Assembly: GCA_030278955.1 (NCBI GenBank)
Contig: JAOANR010000001.1
Location: 40,202,890 to 40,266,889, forward strand
Direction of reading: 5' to 3'
DNA length: 64,000 nucleotides
Source of the DNA: Hygrophila difformis
Lineage: Eukaryota > Streptophyta > Magnoliopsida > Lamiales > Acanthaceae
The position numbers and the translations under genes are program-made. The notes beneath the pieces are model-generated. The model saw only the letters and a program-made list of their open reading frames with translations, had not been told where the DNA came from and made no database searches. Every line of letters starts with the position of its first letter. Position 1 is the first letter of the stretch. This document shows, piece by piece, positions 23,243-34,859 of this stretch.

Positions 23243-24002
23243 CTGAATGGAAAATATCAAGAGCATCAACTGATCTTGCGTTTGAATGAAAAAAAAAAAA
23301 AAAATCAAATGGAATCAGGTAATTGTCATGAATCCCCATTCTCATTTTTGAAGGGATGGGAACAAGTGCAAATTTTCTGGGGATTAGCCCCAAATCCGCC
23401 CCAAGTTTTATAGATAACATATTACTGTTTCAAACTTTTAGGCACGTCAATTTGACCTTTATGAGTATTATTGTCTTACGAAATTTGTGTTATTGGTTCA
23501 CTAAAGTATAGTTATTTAAGATGTCGTAAAAATACAATCTGCAGGTGAAACACATCTGAAAACAGAGGGATAAGTCACAAACAAACAGATATGCTCAACT
23601 CCAGGAAGTTCGAGTTCATAATCATTGAGCAAGCATGTTTTTTTTTTTTTTTTTTTTCTTTCTTTCTTTTGGTATTGTTTTGTTTTTTTTTGTTTTTGTT
23701 TTTTTTTTCCTTTTACGAAATAGAAAATTATATTTATACATTTCCACTTTGGTCTACAAGTTACATATCTATAAGTTACATACTGAAAATACAAGGGGTG
23801 GGCATGATTGGTTAAACCGAAAATCAAATCAATCTGAAATGACTCAACTTTTGGTTTTTTTATATATTTTTTTTCAGTCTAACAGATTATAAATATTATG
23901 CCCTTAATAATCCATCATCAGTTGTTTATTTGCTTTATCCAATTTCAATTGTTGGTATAACAAATTTTACATACTATGACCAATTAACAAATAATTTTTT
24001 AT
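23243..24002. other. Spacer with T-rich simple sequence
   Basis: No gene. A run of T with C and G interruptions occupies 23637-23712. Confidence 0.5.
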
Positions 24003-24280
24003 ACTCCCTCCGTTTTCCAAAAGTTGTAACATCTATACATTTCACGCAATCCAATACATATTTCAAACGCTTAGTATCTCAAATTGTATAAAAGTAAAAA
24101 AATATAAAAATTTAATATTCTAAAAGATGAAACTGAAATTCCGTGGCCGATTTTTAGTGTTATTATAACTTTTTTTAGTAGCCACATGAAATTGAAATTT
24201 GGGGCCCATTTAGTGTTATTTATAATTTTTTTTATGTTTTAGAAATTAAAACAGGGTTTCCATATTTTTTGCGACACCCT
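24003..24280 (+). mobile_element. Stowaway-like MITE, one end only
   Basis: After TA at 24001-24002 comes CTCCCTCCGTTTTCC, the consensus Stowaway (Tc1/mariner) terminal repeat. The opposite terminal repeat is not found, so it is truncated or worn. The right limit is approximate. Confidence 0.4.
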
Positions 24281-24494
24281 GCCTATTAATCAAAATCGAT
24301 GCCCACACTATAACTATTGTTATTGTTATTATATTAATAACAATAGAATATATTTACCATAGTGATCATTTGTATCATCACCAATGAATTGTGAGTTGTG
24401 ATTACCTAAGGAAATCAAATCGAATTGTAAAAGCAGAGACATCTATAACAAGTGCCAAGTGGTGTATGCAGGATGGAGTAGGAGGAGATAGTAC

Positions 24495-25705
24495 CAGCTT
24501 TCGTTCTTCCATTTCTGGTTCAGCAGCCCATGATAAAAAGGTTACAACATCTTTTCCCATCTACACAGTGACAGAATAATATCACATGTAGGTTTAGCTA
24601 ATAAATGAAGATTTACATTGCAAAACTGAAAAACTTAATCACCTGTGCTTGAGTTGCAAGCGTACCATCTTCATACTCAACAGCCCCATCAACAAGCATT
24701 TGAGGCATGGCAATGGCTCCACCAGGGAAGTATGGATTATAGTAAAGCCCGTCCCTAATCTATGATTATCATAAAAGAAAATGCAATGAAATGCTTACCT
24801 TTGATATAACCATAATGAGTGATAAGTAATTTAGTAACAGCATTTACGATTAAACTGTTTTGGAACTTATCAATTTGGCACACAGATTTAGGAAATCATA
24901 ATGGATGTATCACAGAGTTAGAAAAGGTAGAAATTACCGAATCACCAGCAGGGGGATCACGGTAGCCAGTTAACAGAGAAAAAACATAATTCTGACCATT
25001 ATGGCGGGCCTGAGAAAAGATCATTATCAATTAAATGTTTTCATTTTTATTTTAAAATTTAAAGCTGAATATGCTAAGATTGTATGGGACTACCTTAGTT
25101 ATAAGGCTTAAATCTGGAGGATATGCCCCTCCATTTGCAAATCTTGCAGCTTGCTCATTTGCATAAGGTTCAGGGAACCGATCACTCAACTTTCCTGGAC
25201 GAGTGTACATTTCACCCTCATCATTTGGGCCATCAACCACTTCAACCTCAGCTGCCATGGCTTTAGTCTCTTCTTCGGTGTAAGCCACACCAACAAGATC
25301 ACGATAAGAAATGAGTGACATTGAGTGGCATGAGGCACAAACTTGTTGATAAACCTGGTGCCCCCTGCGAATTCTGTTTGCAGAAATTAGGTATAACGGA
25401 AAGGTTGCATCTTCACATTACAATAATATTAACGAGCTTAAGCCTATCTAGTTTAGAGCCAGCGTAGGTAAATGGATGTCCAAGGTATTAAGTACGCAAG
25501 GCATGAGAAAGCTCACAGCAAGAGAATGAGAAGCAGACTCCCAAATCAATTCATTTACTGTGTGATGAATCTATACTCTTTTATTTTACTTTTTCATATT
25601 TTCTGCTCTTTACTTACGAAGCATGGTCATATGAACTAAGGATCCCTTTGTGAGGCCATGGATAGGTAGGACAATCTAATCCATGCTCAGGCTCATCAGA
25701 AGAAT
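24495..25705 (-). pseudogene. Cytochrome c1 gene fragment (5 exons)
   Basis: Minus-strand exons with matching GT/AG sites: about 25705-25618 (PEHGLDCPTYPWPHKGILSS), 25373-25094 ([20 protein letters not shown] ... PPDLSLITK), 25009-24938 (ARHNGQNYVFSLLTGYRDPP), 24759-24643 (IRDGLYYNPYFPGGAIAMPQ...) and 24560-24495 (MGKDVVTFLSWAAEPEMEER). CASCH is the covalent haem site of mitochondrial cytochrome c1, the electron carrier of complex III that passes electrons to cytochrome c. The visible exons contain no stop. However, the N-terminal mitochondrial presequence exons and the last exon with the C-terminal membrane anchor are absent, and exons of other genes flank it on the same strand. I therefore call it a captured fragment, not the working gene. 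Confidence 0.85.
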
Positions 25706-25829
25706 AAGAGAGTCAAGGGAGAGAATGCTTTATGTAGCATTCTCTGTAAGTAGGAATAAAAGATAACAACTGCACTACAAAGACAAGACAGAGAATCAAG
25801 GGAGAGAATGCTTTATCTTTAACTGTTTT
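25706..25829. repeat. Short duplication beside element C
   Basis: AAGGGAGAGAATGCTTTAT occurs at about 25718 and again at about 25799. The first copy extends into a palindrome, AGAATGCTttatgtAGCATTCT. Confidence 0.7.
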
Positions 25830-26228
25830 TGTAACACCCAACATTCTAACTACCAAAATCCGGAAGTACAACGGTAACTTTACTTTGGAGCCAAATTATT
25901 TTCACAAGTGAGAATTAAGAATTTAACAAGCATGTTAGTAGACAGATTTAGGGGCTGAGTTGGGCTGTTCCAGGGCTGTGTTGGTGGCCTATTTTGGGCT
26001 GCAAGATAGGGCTGAAATGAGGTGTAGACAGCCCACTTTTGGAGCCTTAAATGCTAGGGTTTAAGTCCTCCTCACTAAGCATGGATAAAGACTACAAAAC
26101 CTATCCAAAACACTTAATTTTGGAAGGTTTTAGAGCTGCCACAAGCTGTCACAGGCTGAAGGGAAGGGCTGGCTGAAATTAAGAGATTTTTCACTAACTC
26201 CCATTCCGTAACCCCCTCCCAAACCACC

Positions 26229-26236
26229 TATAAATA
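26229..26236 (+). promoter_or_regulatory. TATA box of LTR C
   Basis: TATAAATA in a C-rich context (CACCTATAAATACCCC). The same box is at 33246-33253 in the 3' LTR. Confidence 0.65.
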
Positions 26237-26924
26237 CCCCCTCCTATTCACTCTTCTACTCACACCAAAAACCATCCTTCTTTTCTCCTCTCTAGTTTTC
26301 CCTTATATTATTCTTTAGTGTTAGTAAGTTGAGTGTGCTCGAAGGTTGGAGCAAGGAGTTCGAAGGTTGATAGTAGATACTTGAAGGTTCTTAAGGCTTG
26401 TTCTTGTTAAGAGTAAGCTAGTCTTACCCGTACATTTTAAGTTTCAAGCAAAGTTCTTGAATTATATGCATGAATTGTTTTTAATTGCTTTCACCTTATG
26501 TTCATGCATTAGTTTTAAAAGTTTGTGGAATTTTTAATCCTATGTTATGTCAAAATGCTTTTGAAACCTTTTATCATGTGTTTTTGGGCTAGGCCCATGA
26601 TGTCGAAAGTAAATTGGACCGTTGGGTCATTTTGTGAAAATTATTTAAATGATTTGAGGGCATGAGTACCGCGGTGGTACCTGAGTTGTGGATGACCGAA
26701 CTCCCCTCTGGCTAAGTGGTAGGACGGTTTCCTCCCTTAGACCCACATGTTTTGAGCCTATGTTTCGCTAGACGTAAGTCGCGGTTCGCGGTCTAGTTTA
26801 CCCGGGTATTAAATTCATAGCTGCATGTTGGGCCGCGGCTAGTTACTGCAGCCAAAGAAATATTGTGAATATATGTTGTGTATTTTAAATGAATACTTGG
26901 GTCCTCGGAACGAGGCTAGCTTGC

Positions 26925-26967
26925 TCAGCATTGTTGCTGATTATTTGTTGTCCTTTTCCTTTTTCAG
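26925..26967 (+). promoter_or_regulatory. LTR C stem-loop and acceptor-like module
   Basis: TCAGCA-ttgt-TGCTGA (perfect 6-bp stem) ends in branchpoint-like GCTGAT, followed by a T/C-rich tract and CAG at 26965-26967. The 3' LTR copy is 33954-33996. Confidence 0.55.
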
Positions 26968-27491
26968 GGTAAATTTTCATTCGAGAAGTCATGCACGCAC
27001 TTGGGCTTGGGAAGGTTTTCTTAAATAAGATTCACTTAAGTTATTGCATCGAACTACTTTTAGAACAAATGTTTTGGCCGTGGGCCCTATGGAATTTCTT
27101 ATGTTATAAATAAAAGGTTTATTAATAACGTATTGTCTTCTTCCTAAAGCACTAGAATTTTATTATGCCTTAGTATTAATTGTGTTTAACCCGAGGAATA
27201 CAAATTAGACTCGTGTACTATCGAGTTGCTAGGGGGCTTCTGTCTAAGGAGGCTTGGTGATAACAAGGCCCGTCAGCCGGTGGCCCACCTCCCTTTCCTG
27301 GGAACCCCCGACACAACTTTATAGAACTCGAGTACTTAACAGTAATTCCTAAGTTAAGACACTTAAGTTAATCAAATTCCTTCAATTAGCCTTAGCATTC
27401 CTTGGTCAAGTTAGCCGTAGCGAGCTTGACTAAGGGATGTGGCGGTAACACTCCCGCCAAACTATATTTTAAAAACGGGGGTGTTATAGAG

Positions 27492-27503
27492 TGGTATCAG
27501 AGC
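27492..27503 (+). other. Element C primer-binding site
   Basis: TGGTATCAGAGC, 3 nt after the 5' LTR; matches the 3' end of initiator Met tRNA. Confidence 0.93.
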
Positions 27504-27664
27504 GGATAACGATTTTTTTCTTTTAAAACCCTTTGATACAAAAAGATATGCATCAATCTTGAAATTTTTTGCAAAGTATATTTTGGGGGGACACATGCAC
27601 TGCATATAGACATCTAAGGGTCATAGTCGTTATGTATCTCTTATTAACTAGATAAACTTGATAG

Positions 27665-28000
27665 ATGGCGGATTTGATGAAAGTTCTCGAGACAGTGCCT
27701 ATCCTAGCTGATGAGCTTGTTAAAGCTCAAAAAAGGGTTCAAGAACTTGAAGCAGCACTAGAAACTGCTCAAGGTGATGTGGATTGGTATAAGTTTCGAT
27801 CTGAGACTTATGAGAAGTGGGAAAGGACACGCACCGAGGAGCGCGACGCTCTTAAAACTGAGGTTGCCGGCCTCAAGGTTAAGATCGTCGACATGAAGAT
27901 ACGCAGTCGTAAGAGGGCTCGTAGAAGTTCACCTGTTCGGGCCGAGACTGTTAGCTCTGACTCCGTTAGCGCGAGTCTAGGCTCATCTAGCAGAGTCTGA
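27665..28000 (+). CDS. Element C leader ORF, coiled-coil protein
   Basis: 111 codons from ATG at 27665, between the primer site and gag. Residues about 5-80 form a strongly predicted coiled coil (ILADELVKAQKRVQELEAAL, then ERDALKTEVAGLKVKI). The end is basic and Ser-rich (KIRSRKRARRSSP), resembling a nuclear-localisation cluster. The ORF has no stop or frameshift although pol of the same copy has five breaks. It has no recognisable domain. Element B has an ORF of the same layout but different sequence in this place, which suggests an accessory protein shared by these lineages. The function is unknown. Confidence 0.6.
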   Translation: MADLMKVLETVPILADELVKAQKRVQELEAALETAQGDVDWYKFRSETYEKWERTRTEERDALKTEVAGLKVKIVDMKIRSRKRARRSSPVRAETVSSDSVSASLGSSSRV

Positions 28001-28208
28001 TTTTGTCATTAGTTAATTGCTTTCCCATGTTGCTTTATATTACCTTTGGATCTTAGTTACTCTATTTTCGTAAATCGCGGAGGTACCGCCCAATAAAACT
28101 TATGAGTTATGATTGACTTTTCCTTGGTATGGACGTGATTGCTTTAAATTTCCTTGCACTGCCTAACCTACTTGACACTTATGTTTGGGGTGATTGTGAT
28201 TGATTAGA

Positions 28209-29258
28209 ATGGCAAGGAACCTTAGAAACGGTAGGAATGGTGCCAACCCGATGCCTAACGTTGGGGCTGAAGGGGGTCAAGGACCATTGGAGCAAATGGT
28301 TAGGATTTTGGGTGCTGCATTACAAAGACAAATGGAAAGGGATGAGGAGCGTGCTACGGCAGCACCACCTCAAGTGGATTACTTGGAGTTAATGAACCGA
28401 TACAAGCCTCCAACTTATGGTGGCCAAGAGGACCTTGCGCAGTTGGAGAATTGGATAGAGATGTTAGATAAGTTACTTGATGCGGTTAAGTGCCCTGCTG
28501 AAAACAAAGTGGAAGTAGCAGTCTTCTACCTTCTTGGGGTTGCTACAACCTGGTGGAAATCCTTGGAAAACCCACCGGACACCTGGGAAGGAATGCAAGC
28601 ACAGCTGAGGGAAAGGTTCTACCCACTTAGCGTTAAGAATGCTAAGTATGTGGAGTTCGTGACACTGCAACAAGGCGACATGACGGTCCAAGCGTACTTT
28701 GAAAAGTTCAACGAATTGCTGAGGTTCGCACCAGACTTGGTGCCAAATGAAAGAACTAAAGCTCAAAAGTTTGAGCTAGGGCTTAACCAGTATCTGAAGG
28801 AGTCATTTGGAGGCAAGCAATTTGTGAGCTTGCAGAAGGTTTATGATCGAGCTACTGCGATGGAAAGGGTTAAACAACCTACTAAGAGGGTTGCTGCTGA
28901 GTCCAGTCGTACCCAAGTTCAACCTTCGCGCCCAGAAAAGAAGGGGAGGTATGATGAAGGCACGGATGGAAACCGGAACCATGGGAGAGACCAAGAGCGC
29001 AGTAGATGGAACCCTGGGAGAGAGTTTCGAGGAAATCCTCCAACACCTTGTCCCCGCTGTCACAGGAAACATTGGACCAAACGGTGCCCAGAGAAGGATG
29101 AGTGCTTCAGATGTGGCCGTAAGGGACACATAGCTAGAGAATGCAACACTCGAATGGAAAGGATTCAAGTACGTGATGACTTAGCAAGACTTCCGCAAGG
29201 CAGGGATGACCGTCGGGATAGAGACAACCGGCGGGATCATCGTCATGAGGATAGATGA
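28209..29258 (+). CDS. Element C Gag
   Basis: The first ATG of the frame is at 28209 (MARNLRNGRNG). The capsid-like core has YKPPTYGGQEDLAQLENW, FYLLGVATTWW, LRERFYPLSVKNAKYVEF, LQQGDMTVQAYFEKF and KFELGLN. An Arg-rich linker leads to a double zinc knuckle, CPRCHRKHWTKRC then CFRCGRKGHIAREC. The frame stops at TGA (29256-29258) shortly after the knuckle. The protease frame continues in the same phase after it, so this is a nonsense mutation, not a natural end, judged against element B where knuckle and protease are continuous. Confidence 0.88.
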   Translation: MARNLRNGRNGANPMPNVGAEGGQGPLEQMVRILGAALQRQMERDEERATAAPPQVDYLELMNRYKPPTYGGQEDLAQLENWIEMLDKLLDAVKCPAENKVEVAVFYLLGVATTWWKSLENPPDTWEGMQAQLRERFYPLSVKNAKYVEFVTLQQGDMTVQAYFEKFNELLRFAPDLVPNERTKAQKFELGLNQYLKESFGGKQFVSLQKVYDRATAMERVKQPTKRVAAESSRTQVQPSRPEKKGRYDEGTDGNRNHGRDQERSRWNPGREFRGNPPTPCPRCHRKHWTKRCPEKDECFRCGRKGHIARECNTRMERIQVRDDLARLPQGRDDRRDRDNRRDHRHEDR

Positions 29259-32200
29259 GGAGGTAATGGGAATGACAATCGCGGATATCGTCCTCACGGA
29301 CCGCCAAACCAAAACCATAACCAGAATGAACCCAGAGATAGACAAGGAGGGCCAAACCAAGGAGGAAGACTGAATGTGGTGAATAGGGCTGATCTGCCTG
29401 AGAATCCGGACGTCTTGACAGGTACTTTTACAATTAAGAATGCACCTGTTCACGTATTGTTTGATTCTGGCGCTTCATGTTCGTTTATAGCAAGTCATAG
29501 AGCCTTAGCCCTAGGATTGGGAGGAGCTAAGGAATTGAACCTAGGAATTTCTCTACCTAACGGAGAAGTGATAGGATGTCATAAGCGATATGAGGATGTA
29601 CCCATCACAATCAAGGATGTCGACTTCCCAGCCAACTTGGTTCAATTCGACTTGAAAGACTTTGACGTGATATTGGGCATGGATTGGTTGACCCAATACA
29701 AGGCGAGGATAGAGTGTGCTCAACAGAAGATAGTCTTACAAGCACCTGGAAGGAAAAGGATATCATACTACGCTGAGCCTCGTAGAGCAAACATAAAGGT
29801 GGTAAACGCCATGCAACTAAGTGCCTTGATCAAGAAAGGGTATCCAATGTACATGTGCTATGTGTACAACCTACAAGCAGAGGAGGACCCGTTGGGGCAA
29901 ATTCCAGTAGTGCGAGAATATCCAGACGTCTTTCCGGAAGAGATATCAGGGATGCCACCGGAGAGGGACATTGAGTTCACAATCGACTTAGCACCGGGGA
30001 CTGAGCCAATCTCTAAAGCGCCTTATCGAATGGCCCCAGCCGAGATGAAGGAGCTAAAGGAACAACTCGAGGACTTATTGGACAAAGGATACATCCGACC
30101 AAGTACCTCACCGTGGGGTGCGCCGGTGTTGTTTGTGCGAAAGAAAGATGGGAGTATGAGACTCTGCATTGACTACAGAGGTCTGAACCAAGTCACAATC
30201 AAGAACAAGTACCCATTGCCCAGAGTGGACGACTTGTTCGATCAACTGAGAGGAGCCAAAGTATTCTCAAAAATTGATCTAAGGTCTGGATATCACCAAC
30301 TTAGGATCGCGGAGAAGGACATTCCTAAGACCGCATTCCGAACAAGATATGGACACTATGAGTTTACGGTGCTAGCCTTCGGACTGACGAACGCACCAGC
30401 AGTGTTCATGAACCTAATGAATAGCGTGTTCAGGGAGTTGTTAGATCAATGTGTGGTGGTCTTCATAGACGACATATTGATATATACTCCAAAAACGAAG
30501 AAGAACACACTCAACACCTACACTTGGTCTTGGGCTTACTAAGGAGCAACCAGCTATATGCGAAGCTATCTAAATGCGAGTTCTGGCTAGACAAAGTGGC
30601 GTTCTTAGGGCACGTGGTCTCGAAGGAGGGTGTGTCGATGGACCCAGCTAAAGTCTCGGCCGTCGCCGACTGGCCGATACCCAAGAGCCAAACGGACGTG
30701 AGAAGCTTCCTTGGACTAGCTGGCTACTATAGAATGTTCGTGAAGGATTTCTCTAAAATTGCCCTGACCACTAACTCAGTTATTGAAGAAAGGTGTGAAG
30801 ATAAACTGGACAGAGGAATGTCAACAAGCCTTTGAACAACTAAAGGAGAAACTCACTACGACCCCAGTACTAACTTTGCCTATGGAAGGCGAAGACTTTG
30901 AGATCTTCAGCGATGCATCAAAGAAAGGGTTAGGATGTGTTCTAATGCAACAAAAGAAGGTTGTAGCATACGCATCCCGACAACTAAGACCACATGAGGA
31001 GAACTACCCAACTCGTGATCTCGAGTTAGTAGCGGTGGTGTTCGCGCTAAAGATTTGGCGACATTACCTATATGGGAGGCGTTGCAAGATATACACCGAC
31101 CATAAGAGCCTTAAGTATATATTCACGCAAAAGGAGCTGAATATGAGACAACGAAGATGGCTAGAGTTGATCAAGGACTACGACTTGGACATAGCATACC
31201 ATGAAGGTAAAGCAAACGTGGTAGCTGACGCTTTTAGTCGAAAAGCTCAACTGGCCAACACAAGGATACTCCCACCAGAGTTGTACATGGAAGTAGCTCG
31301 CATGGAGATAGAGTTGATTCGTCAAGGCACAGTGACTACCATGATCAACGTGATGACAAGAAGACCTTCCATTTTTGATGAGATACGTGAAGGACAAGAC
31401 GGTGATGTGAAGTTGGAGCGAATCCGTGAAAAGATTGCTCAAGGACAAGCTAGTGACTTCAAGATCCACGAAGATGGAAGTATAAGGTACAAGGGTAGAT
31501 GGTGTGTACCACTTAAGTGTGTCGACCTAAAGAGAAGAATCATGGAGGAAGGACACGAGACTCCATATTCGGTCCATCCTGGAGGAGATAAGTTATACAA
31601 GGACTTAAAGAAGATATTCTGGTGGCCTCGAATGAAGCGGGAAGTAGCGGAGTTCGTGGAAAAATGTCCCACCTGCCAAAGGATCAAAGCCGAAAGAAAG
31701 AAACCATTGGGAATGGTCAAGCCACTGGAGATTCCGACATGGAAATGGGACAGCATCTCCATGGATTTTGTATCTGGCCTACCCAAGACCTTACGCGGGA
31801 TGAACAAAATCTGGGTCATCGTGGATAGGCTAACCAAGGCAGCAATATTCATTCCAATGAAGGAAACATGGAGCATGGAACAACTGGCCAAGGCTTATGT
31901 AGAAAATGTGGTTAGACGGCATGGAGTCCCATAAGATATTGTATCAGACAGAGATAGGCGGTTCATATCAAACTTCTGGACCAAGCTGCAAGAAGCCTTG
32001 GGCACAAAGTTGAAGATGAGCACAGCATTCCACCCAATGACTGATGGTCAAACCGAAAGAACCATCCAAACACTGGAGGATATGTTACGAGCTTGCGTGC
32101 TAGAATTCAAGGGAAATTGGGAAGATCACTTAGCATTGATCGAGTTTTCGTATAACAACAGTTATCACGCAAGCATAGGAATGGCGCCATTTGAGGCACT

Positions 32201-32814
32201 ATATGGACGGAAGTGTCGAAGTCCATTATGTTGGGCCGAATCTGGACCAACTATAGAGATTGGACCTGAGATGATTGAGGAATCCAAGAAGGCGGTAGAA
32301 GTGATCCAACAGAAAATGAAAGCCGCCCATGATCGACAAAAGACATGCCGATCAAGGACGAAGACAAGGCGAGTTCAACATTGGGGACCAAGTGATGTTG
32401 AAAGTATCTCCTATGAAAGGAGTAATGAGATTCGGGAAGCGAGGGAAGCTAAGCCCGAGATACATAGGCCCTTACAAGATAACGGCAAAGATTGGGGAAT
32501 TAGCCTATAGATTGGAGTTACCCAAAGAATTGGCTAGAGTACACAATGTGTTCCATATATCCCAACTGAAACGGTACCACCATGACTCAGCTAGGGTACT
32601 ACAGCCCGAGGTGATTGAATTGAACGAGGATCTAACATATGAGGAACATCCAGTAAGAATATTGGCTGTCAAGGATAGGACCACAAGAAATAAGACTGTC
32701 ACAATGGTTAAGGTTCAGTGGTCCAACCACAGCGAAGCAGATGCAACTTGGGAGTTGGAATCTGAAGTTATGAGCAAGTACCCCGAGCTCTTTCAGCAAG
32801 AATGGCAGTTATGA
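29259..32814 (+). pseudogene. Element C protease-Pol region, broken
   Basis: In order: protease ([13 protein letters not shown], near 29460), RT ([13 protein letters not shown], active site FIDDI near 30470), RNase H ([13 protein letters not shown] near 31100), integrase zinc finger (CPTCQ near 31670) and catalytic core ([13 protein letters not shown] near 31940), and a chromodomain-like tail (VHNVFHISQLKRY... VQWSNHS...TWE). Breaks: two extra bases just after the RT active site (about 30487), one extra base at about 30766, an in-frame TAA at 31932-31934 inside the integrase core, and a frameshift at about 32338. The last frame ends with TGA at 32812-32814, inside a hairpin. Domain content matches element B. 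This copy cannot make Pol. Confidence 0.9.
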
Positions 32815-32825
32815 GGACATAACTG
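32806..32825 (+). promoter_or_regulatory. Hairpin over the pol stop codon, element C
   Basis: CAGTTATG-agga-CATAACTG, a perfect 8-bp stem; the pol TGA lies in its loop side. Homologous stems overlie or adjoin the pol end in B (13568-13585) and E (53650-53667). Confidence 0.6.
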
Positions 32826-32832
32826 TGAAACT

Positions 32833-32845
32833 AAGGAGGGGAGAA
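32833..32845 (+). other. Element C polypurine tract
   Basis: AAGGAGGGGAGAA immediately before the 3' LTR. Confidence 0.85.
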
Positions 32846-34517
32846 TGTAACACCCAACATTCTAACTACCAAAATCCGGAAGTACAACGGTAACTTTACT
32901 TTGGAGCCAAATTATTTTCAACAAGTGAGAATTAAGAATTTAACAAGCATGTTAGTAGACAGATTTAGGGGCTGAGTTGGGCTGTTCCAGGGCTGTGTTG
33001 GTGGCCTATTTTGGGCTGCAAGATAGGGCTGAAATGAGGTGTAGACAGCCCACTTTTGGAGCCTTAAATTCTAGGGTTTAAGTCCTCCTCACTAAGCATG
33101 GATAAAGACTATAAAACCTATCCAAAACACTTAATTTTGGAAGGTTTTAGAGCTGTCACAAGCTGTCTCATGCTGAAGGGAAGGGCTGGCTGAAATTAAG
33201 GGATTTGTCACTAACTCCCATTCCGTAACCCCCTCCCAAACCACCTATAAATACCCCCTCCTATTCACTCTTCTACTCACACCAAAAACCATTCTTCTTT
33301 TCTCCTCTCTAGTTTTCCCTTATATTATTCTTTAGTGTTAGTAAGTTGAGTGTGCTCGAAGGTTGGAGCAAGGAGTTCGAAGGTTGATAGTAGATACTTG
33401 AAGGTTCTTAAGGCTTGTTCTTGTTAAGAGTAAGCTAGTCTTACCCGTACATTTTAAGTTTCAAGCAAAGTTCTTGAATTATATGCATGAATTGTTTTTA
33501 ATTGCTTTCACCTTATGTTCATGCATTAGTTTTAAAAGTTTGTGGAATTTTTAATCCTATGTTATGTCAAAATGCTTTTGAAACCTTTTATCATGTGTTT
33601 TTGGGCTAGGCCCATGATGTCGAAAGTAAATTGGACCGTTGGGTCATTTTGTGAAAATTATTTAAATGATTTGAGGGCATGAGTACCGCGGTGGTACCTG
33701 AGTTGTGGACGACCGAACTCCCCTCTGGCTAAGTGGTAGGACGGTTTCCTCCCTTAGACCCACATGTTTTGAGCCTATGTTTCGCTAGACGTAAGTCGCG
33801 GTTCGCGGTCTAGTTTACCCGGGTATTAAATTCATAGCTGTATCATCATGTGCATGTTGGGCCGCGGCTAGTTACTGCAGCCAAAGAAATATTGTGAATA
33901 TATGTTGTGTATTTTAAATGAATACTTGGGTCCTCGGAACGAGGCTAGCTTGCTCAGCATTGTTGCTGATTATTTGTTGTCCTTTTCCTTTTTCAGGGTA
34001 AATTTTCATTCGAGAAGTCATGCACGCACTTGGGCTTGGGAAGGTTTTCTTAAATAAGATTCACTTAAATTATTGCATCGAACTACTTTTAGAACAAATG
34101 TTTTGGCCGTGGGCCCAATGGAATTTCTTATGTTATAAATAAAAGGTTTATTAATAACGTATTGTCTTCTTCCTAAAGCACTAGAATTTTATTATACCTT
34201 AGTATTAATTGTGTTTAACCCGAGGAATACAAATTAGACTCGTGTACTATCGAGTTGCTACGGGCTTCTGTCTAAGGAGGCTTGGTGATAACAAGGCCCG
34301 TCAGCCGGTGGCCCACCTCCCTTTCCTGGGAACCCCCCGACACAACTTTATAGAACTCGAGTACTTAACAGTAATTCCTAAGTTAAGACACTTAAGTTAA
34401 TCAAATTCCTTCAATTAGCCTTAGCATTCCTTGGTCAAGTTAGCCGTAGCGAGCTTGACTAAGGGATGTGGCGGTAACACTCCCGCCAAACTATATTTTA
34501 AAAACGGGGGTGTTACA
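32846..34517 (+). repeat. Element C 3' LTR
   Basis: 1,672 bp, TGTAACACCC...GGGTGTTACA. It has 12 bp (TATCATCATGTG) that the 5' LTR lacks. Confidence 0.93.
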
Positions 34518-34538
34518 GTTTTATTCATTTCTAAATAC

Positions 34539-34673
34539 CTGAGCTGGACGTTCTTTACACCATCTTTGTAGTGCTAGGCGAAGTTGGTTAAAAAGGTCTC
34601 CCAAGACCTCCTTCTGATTTACAAACTCTATCAGTGTTGCCCGATCACTGCGGCTACGAATTAATGCAGTATG
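34539..34673 (-). pseudogene. Unidentified captured exon (135 bp)
   Basis: Minus-strand exon between TTGCAG| and |GTATTT, exactly 45 codons, uninterrupted: [20 protein letters not shown], then [18 protein letters not shown], then CKERPAQ. The intact splice sites and phase indicate a real exon of a conserved plant gene whose family I do not recognise. It lies between beta-galactosidase and cytochrome c1 fragments and resembles neither, so it probably represents another captured gene. Confidence 0.55.
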
Positions 34674-34859
34674 CTGCAACATAGAGCCCAAAACTGGGAA
34701 ATCATAGTACCATACTAAGGAACTAAACAAAGCATTTATCATAGTTGGAAGAAAAAATATTAAATCTGGAATCGGAATAACAAAAGAACAGACAAGTATG
34801 GTTAAAACATCTCTGAACTGAGAATATAAAGACAAAAAAAGAAGAAAGAGCATAGATAC

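Larger units (their letters stand above)
25830..27488 (+). repeat. Element C 5' LTR
   Basis: Begins TGTAACACCC. Ends GTGTTATA, i.e. TA where the 3' LTR has CA. It carries a TATA box, the stem-loop module (26925-26967) and the U5 stems (27400-27435 and 27445-27487). Confidence 0.93.
25830..34517 (+). mobile_element. Full-length Ty3/gypsy chromovirus C
   Basis: Complete plus-strand element, 8,688 bp, with perfect target duplication GTTTT (25825-25829 and 34518-34522). LTRs are 1,659 and 1,672 bp. Roughly 15 substitutions or small indels plus one 12-bp indel (near 26821/33840) separate them, so insertion is recent. The primer site, leader ORF, gag, pol and purine tract are in the usual order. 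It is oriented opposite to the captured gene fragments around it. Pol is broken at five places, so this copy is non-autonomous. Confidence 0.95.

Noticed and set aside
23591..23892. Phe-rich plus-strand ORFs
   Set aside because: Translation of the T-rich simple sequence at 23637-23712.
24495..25705. A working cytochrome c1 gene interrupted only by element C
   Set aside because: The N-terminal presequence exons and the C-terminal anchor exon are missing, and exons of other genes lie where they should be.
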